From NCBI GenBank assembly GCA_009763385.1, contig CM019824.1, forward strand, positions 114,098,660-114,162,659: a DNA stretch of 64,000 bases, written 5' to 3'. Position numbers and translations under genes: made by a program. The DNA is from Coix lacryma-jobi var. lacryma-jobi (lineage: Eukaryota; Streptophyta; Magnoliopsida; Poales; Poaceae). Of this stretch, positions 55,604 to 64,000 are shown one piece after another. Below the pieces are notes generated by a model that made no database searches, had not been told where the DNA came from, and saw only the letters and a list, made by a program, of their open reading frames with translations. The number at the start of each line of letters is the position of its first letter. The stretch's first letter is position 1.

Positions 55604-55971
55604 ATGCTAAGTACAAATGCGCTGGAGATAAAGGTAGAAGCAATTGATTCTGGAACCTGGGATTTGGTTTGGTTGCATTTGCGAAAAGATAGATTTCCAG
55701 AACTGAGAAAATCCAAATTGATGCCTAGAGCTGATGGTCCTTTTAAAGTGCTGCAACGAATTAATGAGAATGCATATAAGCTTGATCTTCCTGCAGATTT
55801 TGGGGTTAGTCCCACATTTAACATGCAGATGAAGCCTTATTTTGTGAGAAAGATGAGCTTGAGTCGAGGACGACTCAAATGCAAGAAAGGCAGGATGATG
55901 AGGACATCAACAGCCAGCGATACATCCTCTCCGACACAACCTATAGCTGGTCCTCTTACTCGTGCTCGTGC
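55604..55971 (+). pseudogene. pol: Pol C-terminus of G, overlapping its 3' LTR
   Basis: Contains [20 protein letters not shown], then [19 protein letters not shown] (GPF motif). From 55896 the codons lie within the 3' LTR and give the [16 protein letters not shown] motif. Pol running into the LTR is typical of CRM elements, where the tail acts as a targeting domain. H replaces the remainder at 55972; the frame then continues by chance into H to 56098. Confidence 0.75.
55896..55971 (+). repeat. Start of 3' LTR of G, cut by H
   Basis: TGATGAGGACATCAACAGCC to the H border; same as 49206-49280 except one inserted base. GAAAGGCAGGA before it is the likely purine tract. CGTGC (55967-55971) would be one copy of the H target duplication. 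Confidence 0.8.
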
Positions 55972-56239
55972 TGAAGGACCGAGAAGCTACCCGAAAGCGA
56001 CCAGAGGGGGGGTGAATGGGAGCTTCAAAATTTCCTTTCGGAAACTAGATGCCACTGTCCCAAATTCAACCCCAAAAGCGAAACCTAGAGCTTGCTAATG
56101 TCCACGACCCTAGATGTAGGGTGGATGCTTCCTAGAAGCACAGCGGGACACTAGACAACCCTAGAAAGCCAATGCAAAAGACGGAAATCAAATCCGTCAA
56201 CGAACGAACGAACCGCGAACGAAAACGCCGAAACAGCTA

Positions 56240-56535
56240 CGACCGGACTCTGGCCAGCGTCCGGTCAGCAGGGACCGGACGCGTCCGGTCGATCGTCCAA
56301 AATCCGATTTCAACCTTACTGTTTCCGACCGGACTCACTGGTACGGAGCGTCCGGTCGTGAACAGTGCGTCCGGTCGCAAGCACAGCACACTGATGAACA
56401 GTGACCACGATGAGTCCGGTCACGAGTTCAACAGTGCGTCCGGTCGATGCAAAACAAAACACCGAAAACGTTCAACGACCGGACTCACACGCTGAGCGTC
56501 CGGTCACCCGTGACCTAGCGTCCGGTCACCCCGAC
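56240..56535 (-). repeat. GTCCGGTC/GACCGGAC inverted motif cluster in LTR of H
   Basis: About eleven copies of GTCCGGTC or GACCGGAC in both orientations in 300 bp, downstream of the TATA-like box on the minus strand. Same position in the LTR as the CGGACAGTCCG cluster of A. The GGAC/GTCC half-site is shared, the rest differs. Confidence 0.8.
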
Positions 56536-57122
56536 AGTCCCTGTTCTTCCACCGATTCGACTCAAACTCACCCAAAACGAATCCTCTAGGGATCAAACTT
56601 GGTGAGTGGAGTCACAAGGAGTATAGTGAGCTATCTCTAAGAGATCATGGCTCGAACCTATCTCCAAATCGGTGAATCGAAGAAATTCGGGAAAGGAGAA
56701 GAAGTTGACCCGAAACTAAAAATCGATTGATCTCCTAGACCGTGAGGTTAGAGGATGATTCCTTCGGTGGAAAGAAGTGCCTCACGATCTAGAACAACTT
56801 GGTTCAAACGGATTTGCAAAAGATGAACCGAGCAAAGAGATCAAGCGACGGGAAAATCGTGGAGAAAAAGGATTCCGCGAAGAACACAAAGAAAACGCGA
56901 ATCACAGCCACGAACTTGAATTAAGACGCAAATCAAGCCATCGATCTGTGCTCCAAGGTGAGGATACGGCCTCACTTCCTCAACTCAACAGTACACAGAG
57001 TGGAGTCTCTCTGCGGATCTCAACTAGCTAAAGCAGGGATGGGAGAGCAGGAAACCCTAGCAAATGAAGGCACTAATGAGATAGCTAAAACTGAGATGGG
57101 GAGGAGGGTGTCTCCCCTGGAC

Positions 57123-57130
57123 TACTTATA
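57123..57130 (-). promoter_or_regulatory. TATA-like box in LTR of H
   Basis: TATAAGTA on the minus strand, at the same relative place as the TATA box of A (between hairpins and palindromes). Confidence 0.4.
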
Positions 57131-57322
57131 CTAATCTAGGCTAAACCTATTTCCTACTCTACCCCTCTCTAAACTAATTACAGAGCGAACCAGCTAAACC
57201 CTAAGGCTATTCTGGTCCAACCCGCGGTGGTAGGTAGATCCGACGGCCACGCCCGCTCGAACCGAAGCGTTGCCTCGACGCAACCTCTGGATCGCCGCCA
57301 CGTGCCGCCCTCGCTCTGCACC

Positions 57323-57616
57323 CCCGGTTTTGTGGCCCAAACCGGGAAACCAGCCTTTTCCAGCAACCCCCGGTTTTGAGGCCCAAACCGGGAAACCAGC
57401 CTCCAGCCTGAGTTTTGTGGCCCAAACTCAGAAACCCGCAGCGCCCGAGTTTTGAGGCCCAAACTCGGAAACCGGCCCATCGCCCGAGTTTTGTGGCCAA
57501 ACTCGGAAACCGTCCGCGCCCAGGTTTTGTGGCTCAACCTGGAAACCGAGCACCCGAGTTTTGAGGCCCAAACTCGGAAACCGTCCACCCGTTGGTTTTT
57601 CTCTGGCTCAACCAAC
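57323..57616 (-). repeat. Tandem array of eight hairpins with co-varying stems (H)
   Basis: On the plus strand, left/right arms with start positions: CCCGGTTT/AAACCGGG (57323, 57339; 57369, 57385), CTGAGTTT/AAACTCAG (57408, 57424), CCGAGTTT/AAACTCGG (57445, 57461; 57484, 57499; 57554, 57570), CCAGGTT/AACCTGG (57520, 57536), GTTGGTT/AACCAAC (57591, 57610). The loop core is GGCCC-like in most units. Four stem changes between units are matched on both arms. It is homologous in place and form to 7283-7521 in A. Confidence 0.85.
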
Positions 57617-58021
57617 AAACCGGAGCTGTAGAGGGGATGCACCGCCCGTGCACCCCGTCCACCGACACGTGTCCCCAGGTCCTCGACCCGAGCAACACCG
57701 TGCCCCGCAAGTCTCCGCTCGTCGCTGTCCCAGGCTGCCAGCCACCACAGCTGATCCTCAGGCACTCCGGTCCCTCAGTCCAAGCCTCACGTCCGCCCTT
57801 CACTGCTCGATACATCGGCATGGCACGTCCGCCGCACGGCACGCCCATCCTTCATCGCACCCAGTCCGTCGGCACGGCACGTCTCAACTTGACCTTCACC
57901 TTGCCCTCGATCACTGTCTCCGTGCTCGACACCTGCACAACACAAGCCAAAGAACATGCGCATCAAACCCGTTGACAATCACTCATCACTCAGAGACTCG
58001 GCATACACCCATGTATCCGCA

Positions 58022-58032
58022 ATCTCCCCCTT
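58022..58032 (-). other. Polypurine tract of H
   Basis: Minus strand AAGGGGGAGAT before the LTR start, identical to A (6654-6664). Further TAAGGGGGA blocks at 58508, 58551, 58595 and 58622 (as TCCCCCTTA on plus) lie in the 3' region. Confidence 0.75.
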
Positions 58033-59641
58033 GATGAGTGCATTGTCAACTACACACACAAATCATAAAAGAAAGAAGAAGGTAGGAGGAAGGAGAGAAA
58101 GAGAACTCAACCAAATGACCCAAAAGCATAGCAAAGCCGAAGAAGGTCAAGTGGAAGAAGCGAGAACTTGGTCCCCAAAGACATGGGCAACGGCTCGACG
58201 CGACCAAGCAAAGCAAAGCTAGCCCTCAAGAAGAGGTAGAACAGGCTCAACACCGCTAGCAGAAAACCAATTGAAAATCGGAGCTAAAAATGGCAAAGTG
58301 CTAGTCCCTCAAGATAGAGGCACAGAGGCTCAACACAACTAGCACGAAAACCACTCCGAACCAATTGAAAAACAATCGAAAGGTCTCCGAACCAATCAAA
58401 ATCCAACTCGACGACAAATGAGGAAAATGTTTGCTAGTCCCTCAAGACAGAGGCAACGGCTCAACACAACTAGCAAACTCCCCTCGACAAGTGCAAGCAA
58501 CCAGGGACTCCCCCTTAGGTCCAACAAGAGAAGAGCATAAAGATCTGAAAATCTCCCCCTTAGCAAAGAGAAGAGCATATAGATTGAAAATCTCCCCCTT
58601 AGACAAAAGATTAGCAAAAGCTCCCCCTTAATTGAACGCCAGCACAATGAAGCAAAACTCTTCCCTTGAAAAGCACTTATCAACACACAAACTCCTCCTC
58701 CCAAAATGCATATGAAGTCAGAAATGCAAGTTAGCAGCTTCAGGCATATAATCAAAAGAGTGCAAAAATGCTCTAATCGGTATATCTCCAATGGCACAAC
58801 TAAGCACTCACATAGCGAAGGCTCAAACTGATCACACATACGAAATATGAAGCATATGAGCAAGTGAGCATTTTTTAGCCAAAAAGATAGTCACCATCAA
58901 AATAGCACTACACATGTATAGATAGGAATCCAGACAAGTGCTAAACATGTATACAAGGTGAACTACCCCTAGCAAAGTTCAATCATCATGCATAGGAATG
59001 AAGCATATACTTGTGATTTCAGTTTTATATCGGAGTTTGCAGCGGTGAAATTCACAAGTTCAATTTTAGCATGTGATTGCGAGAGGTTGAAAGCTTGTCT
59101 TTGCCTAACTTTTCAACCGAGCGAAGCCTATGCCGATGCAATCAGAACGCTTAAAGCACGGTTTCGGTCATAACACACTACAACGGCTCAAGTTTAACTC
59201 AAGTGCAATGAGAACAGTCTCGAACCTGAGGTGTTGACAAGCAATCCCATCTCGATCTTTTCAATTCACTAAAACTTGGTTCAAATTTTATACTGATATG
59301 AACAGACCAAGCAAGTGAATGACTCAGAACTAGAGACATAGCAACCCAGCATATATGAAAACGCAGGAATGGACTCAACACACCCCTACACAGGCTAGTT
59401 GCATATCTCAATGGTGAACATTTTCAGATTTTATATAATTAAGCAAATTCACCATTCAAAATGGGCTCAGGTCATAACATGTACTAGTGATCAGGAAGAG
59501 CATAAGCTACAAGCATCCATATAACATCGAGCATACTAGATAGAGCATAGTTACATTCTAGTGATTATAAACATGAAGCTCAGAATGTAATCGTATGCTA
59601 AAATGCAAAGAAAGAAACTCACAAATAAAAGAGTCAGTCTA
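58033..59641 (-). other. 3' internal region of H
   Basis: No coding frame recognised. Contains repeats with CTAGTCCCTCAAGA, GAGGCA and GGCTCAACAC (58230-58470 on plus), the counterpart of the repeats at 5640-6110 in A, and near 59090-59240 a stretch that matches A 4680-4830 in reverse. Confirms that A and H are one family. Confidence 0.7.
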
Positions 59642-61230
59642 TTACAGATCCAAAAGTTTCCCCCATCTAAAAGGGAAACACACACCAATCTCACCCCTCA
59701 ACCGATTAAAGGTTGATTCGTCTAAAGGCTTGGTGAAAATATCAGCCAGTTGATGATGAGTATCGACATGGCGAAGGTCGATATCACCCTTCTCCTGTGG
59801 TCTCGCAGAAATGAAAGCGCACATCAATGTGTTTGGTCTTCAGTGAAGCACGGGGTTCTTAGCAACGCTAATGGCACTCGTGCTGTCACAAAGCAAAGGC
59901 ACGCGAGAAAAGCTCAGACCAAAATCACGCAAAGTGGCCATCATCCAAAGCAACTGGGAACAACAGCTAGCCGCAGCAACATATTCAATTAGCTCCTTGT
60001 AGACTGGGCGACACTAGACTGCTTGCGAGAAGACCACGATACCAGAGAAGATCCAATAAATTGGCAGTCCCAGAAGTGGACTTGCGCTCAATACGACAAC
60101 CAGCAATATCGACATCGAATAACCGCAAGCGAGAGGGTGGAGGAAGCAGAATACCAATTCCAACTCAGAGTGAAACGAAGGTACCTGAAGATGCGCTTCA
60201 CCGCCTGACGGTGAGAAGTGCGCGGCGACGCCTGAAAGCGCGCGCACAGACACACCGCGAACTGGATGTCCGGGCGTGTCGCCGTCAGGTTAGAGGAGCG
60301 ACCCGATCATACTGCGGTACTCCTTCTGGTCCACTGCTTCTCCATCCACATCCGCATCTAGGGCAGTCGTCGTCGACATGGTGTTGGAAGAGGCTTGGCC
60401 TCACCCATATCGAACCGCTTCAGCAAGTCCTTCGTGTACTTGCCCTGGTGCACAAACGTCCCCTCTCTCGGGATTGCTTAATTTGCAACCCGAGAAAGAA
60501 TGTCAGCTCGCCCATCATGCTCATCTCGAACTCCCTGCTCATAGTATCTGCAAACTTGGCAACCAAAGCGTGAAGAACCACCGAAAATGATATCATCCAC
60601 GTAAATCTGGACCAAGAGCTGTGTCTTTGCCTTGCCGGAGGAGAAAGAGCGTTTTATCTACACATCCCATTTTAAAACCCTTAGCAAGCAAAAAGGTTTT
60701 CAACCTATCATACCAGGCTCTAGGGGCTTGTTTCAAACCATATAAAGCTTTATGAAGTTTAAGACATGGTTTGGAAACTTGGGATTTTCAAAACCGGGGG
60801 GTTGTTCTACATATACTTCCTCTTCTATGTAGCCGTTTAAGAAGCACTCTTGACATCCATTTGAAAAAGTTTGAAGCCTTTGGATGCAGCAAAGCCAAGA
60901 GTATCCTAATAGCCTCCAAACGAGCTACAGGAGCAAACGTCTCCTCATAATCTATCCCTCCTTCTGACTATAGCCTTTCGCTACAAGCCGGGCCTTGTTT
61001 TCTAACAACGTGGCCATCCTCTCCTTGCTTGTTTTTTGAAACCCCATTTTGTCCCAATAGGCTTACAGTCAGGTGGAGGTGGAACTAGAACCCAACCCGA
61101 TTTCGCTCAAAATTTTCTAACTCCTCATGCATGGCATTGACCCAATCCGGATCCGTCAAGCGTGTCCAACATCTCGGGGCTCAAAATTAGCAACAAAGCA
61201 GAATGAGCGAAGTGCGAGATTTGCTGTGAC
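59642..61230 (-). pseudogene. pol: Reverse transcriptase and RNase H of H
   Basis: Minus strand. RT: DVKSA and [18 protein letters not shown] near 60860-60795, [12 protein letters not shown] region near 60745-60700, catalytic YVDDI at 60603-60589. RNase H ends with GDIDLRHVDTHHQLADIFTK near 59789-59730 (frame 59827-59642). Several small indels break the frame so no single long ORF remains. Catalytic Asp pair of YVDD is intact. Confidence 0.75.
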
Positions 61231-61600
61231 CTGGACCGAGTGACCCTTCGTCGATGTTGCCGATCATCTGCTCAGGGGGGTGCTGGCGCTCGATATGTCG
61301 TGGCCCTCCTGGGAAGAAGTGACCTCCCCCTCACCAGCAGCTGGTTCCACCCCGGGTACAAAAGGTACCGCGCGAGGTGGAGGATCCCACGGCCCCCAGG
61401 AAGAAGAAGTGTCGGGGCCGTGAGTCGTCGTCGAGGCCGCTCTTTGCGGCGCGGCAGGTGGAGGGGGCTGGATCATCCATACCTTCAGCACCCTCGTCCT
61501 CGTCATCAAAAAAGAGGCTCTCCAACCTCAGATCACCTGCACGCTCAAATGAGAAGAAAAAGAACCAAGAGTCTCGTCGAAGGTGACATCTGATGTCTCC
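61231..61600 (-). pseudogene. Integrase-RT linker of H
   Basis: Minus strand region between integrase and RT, Pro/Ser/Asp-rich in frame 61509-61264 (contains PPPPAAPQRA). Such low-complexity linkers are usual in copia pol. No domain recognised. The opposite-strand frame 61240-61593 is a shadow. Confidence 0.5.
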
Positions 61601-62447
61601 ATGACTCGGTTAGTTATCAAGGTTAAGTACACGATAAGCTCTAGTGTGAGTGCCATAACCCAAAAATACACCGTCAGAGACAGCGAGACTCAAATTTGTC
61701 CAAGTTGCCCTTTTTGAGTATAAAACAATGGCAACCAAAAACTCGAAAATAACTTACCTTGGGCAGTTTGCCAAAACGCAACTCATAAGAGTCTTTTTCA
61801 AGAAAGCTCTCAGAAAATGCGATTGGAAATATAGCATGCAGTGTTCATAGCTTCGGCCCATAGCGCCTAGGAGTCCTATGCTCATCAAGCATCGTCCTGG
61901 CCATCTCACAAGGGTCCGATTCTTCCTCTCTACACACACCATTTTGGGGCGGTGTGTAGGGGGAAGAAACTGATGCTCCAAGCCAAGGCGGTTACAAAAC
62001 TTCTCAAATCCGAATTTTTGATTCGGAACCATTATCACTTCTAATAGCTCGCATCGAGTTCAAAGGGAACTCGTTCTGAAGACGCAAAATCAGATTGCGA
62101 GCGAAGGAGAAAGTCTCAGTCTTCTCAGTCAAAAAGAAGACCCACGAATATCTCGAAAAGTCGTCAACAACAACCAAAACATACCACTTGCCACCACCGA
62201 GCTCACCCGAGCCAGACCAACAGGTCCATGTGTAAAAGCTCTCCGGGTGCGAGGTCATGACCTTAGTCACTGGATGGTGGGGAGCGGCAACCATCTTCCC
62301 ATGTCTGCAAGAATGGCAAACTAGATCCTTCTCCATCGAAAGCTTGGGCAATCCTCGGATTAGGCCAAGTGAGCTAAGTCTTGCAAGCAGTCGAAGCTTA
62401 AATGACCGAGCCTCCTATGCCACTTCCAAAGATCAGAGGAAGAAGGA
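61601..62447 (-). pseudogene. pol: Integrase of H
   Basis: Minus strand. Zinc-binding CHSCRHGKM near 62316-62290, core WYVLVVVDDFSRYSWVFFL near 62193-62137, IRSDNGSE near 62055-62032 and the Glu of VERKNRTL near 61943-61920; D-D-E residues are present. Frame changes near 62230, 62035 and 61940 disrupt it. Confidence 0.75.
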
Positions 62448-62830
62448 CTAGCCAAAAGACAGCGAGAAGAACCAAACGACTCCGAGAAATTCGCGCGAAA
62501 GACTTTCCAAAGGGCAAATCAGACATACAAGATCGCCCTGAGGATCTAAGATGCGACTAAGGTTCGGTTTTAAAACGAATCTCATAGTCCTCATCAAAAG
62601 TTTGCGAAACAGAAAGCAAGTTAAAATGCAGGTTAGAAACAAGAGCAACATCGCGCAACACAAAGTGCTCATTAACCCGCACTGAGCCTCGGGATAAAAC
62701 TTTACCTTTGCTCTTGTCGCCGAGGTATGTACTACTCCTTTCCGACGACAGGACTAAGGCTGGAGAACCACTTGGCTTTCCGTCATGTGCATCGAACAAC
62801 CGGAATCCACCACCAAATGTCCTCCAACCG
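62448..62830 (-). pseudogene. pol: Protease of H
   Basis: Minus strand copia retropepsin with active site VVDSGCSMHMTE at about 62814-62779, then GKVLSRGSVRV and the HFNLLSVSQ motif near 62630. An indel close behind the active site separates it from the frame 62799-62557. Follows gag on the minus strand as in D. Confidence 0.75.
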
Positions 62831-64000
62831 TCTTACCTACATCAATAAAACATAGGGTGAGCATACGGTCCAACACTGGGGTTAGTGAAATAAGGGGAAA
62901 ACAGTGTTGGGCCGGCTGCTCAAAAAAGGGTTAGTGTAAAAACCATTCCTAGCACGTCTACGAGGGAAGCGATCACCACGCTGAGGAAAGCGTGGTCCGC
63001 TAGGGAAGAAGCGCTCACCGCGGTACTCAAACTGCGGTGGGGGAAAGCGCTCAACTAAGCCTCCTCCACGGGGTCCGTTACCTGCAAAAAAGGACCCCGT
63101 CGGGCACGCTCTCTACGAGATCTACGCCTAGGAGCCTGGGGCTCAACTGCTCTAGCGTCTCTCCTCGGAGCTCTCTCCTGCCTAGGCCTAACAAACTGAG
63201 GTGCTGGACCTCTAGGCCTAGTCTCCCTCCTAGGGGCTTTCATCTCCTGCCTAGGCCGGGGTCCTTGACGTCCGAACCTAGCAGCTCTCTCCTGAGCTTC
63301 GCCTGTCCACATGTCCACCATGAGCTGGATGGTACATGTCGGGTTTTCCATCTCCCGAGCACGGCGCGCCTCTCTCTTGCGCCGGAAACAGAACTCGATC
63401 AAGTGACCATCCCTCCCACAGAAATCACACTGGTACCTCACCGCACGCAAAGGGGGTTGTTGGTGACCAGGGCTGTGGGTGTGGTTCACTTTGCCCTTCT
63501 GAGGCAAACACTCCTCTCTAATGGGTGGCATAGCATCAAGCTTGTTCTTGAGGTGATTGGCTTGGGTGCCCAAATTGGTTCTTGGGAGGAGCTCTCGGGG
63601 TTCCTCAACACACCATCTTTGGTGGTAGGCTTGGCAGGCTCTTTGGGTGGAAGTTTGGCAAGCTTGGGAGTAGTGGTGGAGTTAGGCTTCTCAGATGGAT
63701 TCAAACCACTCGACTCTCCAATCTTCCCAAAAGCAGAAAGATCAACACCCTGAGCAAAACCACACCAGGAGCCCCAGCAGCTCGCTGAATTGGGAGATCA
63801 TCATCCCGAGCTGCGGCTCACTACAGGAGACCCATGACAAGATGGTCCGAAGGTATGTGTTTTCTTCCTCGGTTTGCATCTTGCCATGCTTCACATTTGC
63901 AATCTCCAGCTCCAAGCCCTCGCACAAAACGCACCTCGCCCTCACCCCAGTGCTACTGAGCTGGCCTCCTCAAGAAGACACAATCTTGGCATTCTTCTCT
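62831..64000 (-). pseudogene. gag: Gag C-terminal part of H
   Basis: Minus strand. From the window edge: a coiled-coil piece with CVLCEGLELEIANVKHGKMQ (63945-63742), a Thr/Pro/Lys-rich part (63704-63486), and frame 63573-63055 with a zinc knuckle CDFCGRDGHLIEFC at 63429-63388 followed by the basic FCFRRKREARRAREM segment and an Arg/Pro-rich tail. The knuckle and FCFRR resemble A (FCFRRDKQEQR). At least two frame changes occur. The N-terminus lies outside the window. Confidence 0.75.

Larger units (their letters stand above)
49206..55971 (+). mobile_element. Element G: CRM-like chromovirus (Ty3/gypsy)
   Basis: LTR with TGATG..CATCA ends (49206-50133), initiator tRNA-Met primer site, long leader, gag, protease, RT, RNase H, integrase, and the start of a 3' LTR that overlaps pol. 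Gag (KFKIPPFDGKYDPDAYITWE, FVPSYYARDMINKL), protease DGGSCNNLAS and the C-terminal [15 protein letters not shown] motif resemble CRM elements, many of which prefer centromeres. H enters the 3' LTR 76 bp from its start. Pol is heavily frameshifted. Left flank CAACT (49201-49205) would be the target duplication. Confidence 0.75.
55972..58021 (-). repeat. 3' LTR of H (2050 bp)
   Basis: Minus strand: starts TGCGGATACATGG at 58021 after the purine tract and ends CGGTCCTTCA at 55972, like A. Order from its start: hairpin array (57616-57323), TATA-like (57130-57123), GTCCGGTC/GACCGGAC cluster (56535-56240). ORFs reading across the hairpins (57178-57765, 57207-57500) are by-products. Confidence 0.85.
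55972..64000 (-). mobile_element. Element H: Sirevirus (Ty1/copia) of the same family as A, antisense
   Basis: On the minus strand, reading from 64000 down: gag, protease, integrase, RT, RNase H, 3' region, purine tract and 3' LTR ending TCCTTCA at 55972. The 5' part lies beyond the window. LTR plan, 3' region and zinc knuckle match A. All domains are present but frameshifted, so this copy is dead, while its family would be the source of enzymes for A. Confidence 0.85.

Noticed and set aside
55896..56098. Extension of the G pol frame past 55971
   Set aside because: From 55972 on the codons are antisense LTR of H; the fusion is accidental.
57178..57765. 195-codon minus-strand ORF with repeated FRVWASKLG-like peptide
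   Set aside because: The peptide repeat comes from the tandem hairpins being translated; the same happens in A in the plus frame. No sign of codon constraint.
1..64000. tRNA, rRNA, Helitron, DNA transposon or host protein-coding gene
   Set aside because: I found no cloverleaf with A/B boxes, rRNA block, transposase motif or host gene structure. tRNA-like matches are only the primer binding sites. A formal search could still find small MITEs that I missed.

Overview
The window is plant nuclear DNA made almost wholly of LTR retrotransposons nested inside one another. I found no host gene, tRNA, rRNA or prokaryotic feature. The families point to a grass, probably Panicoideae: Sirevirus-type Ty1/copia elements, Tekay-type chromoviruses, Athila-like Ty3/gypsy elements with a tRNA-Asp primer site, and a CRM-like (centromere-associated clade) chromovirus. 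The taxon is an inference from element families only; a heterochromatic or pericentromeric location is likely.

Layout, with my own labels. A (1-9091, +): Sirevirus-like, non-autonomous, with one intact 650-residue gag-like ORF and no pol, inserted in the 5' LTR of B. B (9092 to about 16265, +): Athila-like remnant with PBS, gag, two successive retropepsin domains and a long AT-rich 3' region, then the start of an LTR and a second copy of the 3' region (about 16266-16822). D (about 16823-38930, +): Sirevirus that has lost its 5' LTR and gag N-terminus. F (23294-37632, +): complete Tekay-like chromovirus inserted in D's 3' LTR, with near-identical about 4-kb LTRs, a 5-bp target duplication (AGCAG) and an extra coiled-coil ORF upstream of gag. 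E (38931-47147, +): second Tekay-like element, lacking its 5' part, with a chromodomain and a long 3' LTR. C (47148-49205, +): LTR end, PBS and broken gag of another Athila-like copy. G (49206-55971, +): CRM-like element whose pol reads into its 3' LTR. H (55972 to beyond 64000, -): Sirevirus of the same family as A, with pol, inserted in G's 3' LTR.

Nesting order inferred: F is in D, D is in E gag, and E is in an Athila LTR; one deletion could have removed the left parts of both E and D. G is in C, and H is in G. A could be mobilised only with proteins supplied in trans; H belongs to the family that would supply them, although this copy is broken.

Most notable observations: (1) the LTRs of A and H carry arrays of 7 and 8 hairpins whose stem arms differ from unit to unit while staying complementary; (2) F carries an unrecognised coiled-coil ORF between PBS and gag, with splice-site-like sequences before it and before gag; (3) both Tekay LTRs contain a splice-donor-like site and a similar short acidic reading frame; (4) most frameshifts in D, E, F and G are one-base length changes in homopolymer runs, which suggests consensus errors, while the stops in E and two of the three in B look like methyl-cytosine deamination. 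All comparisons were made by eye.
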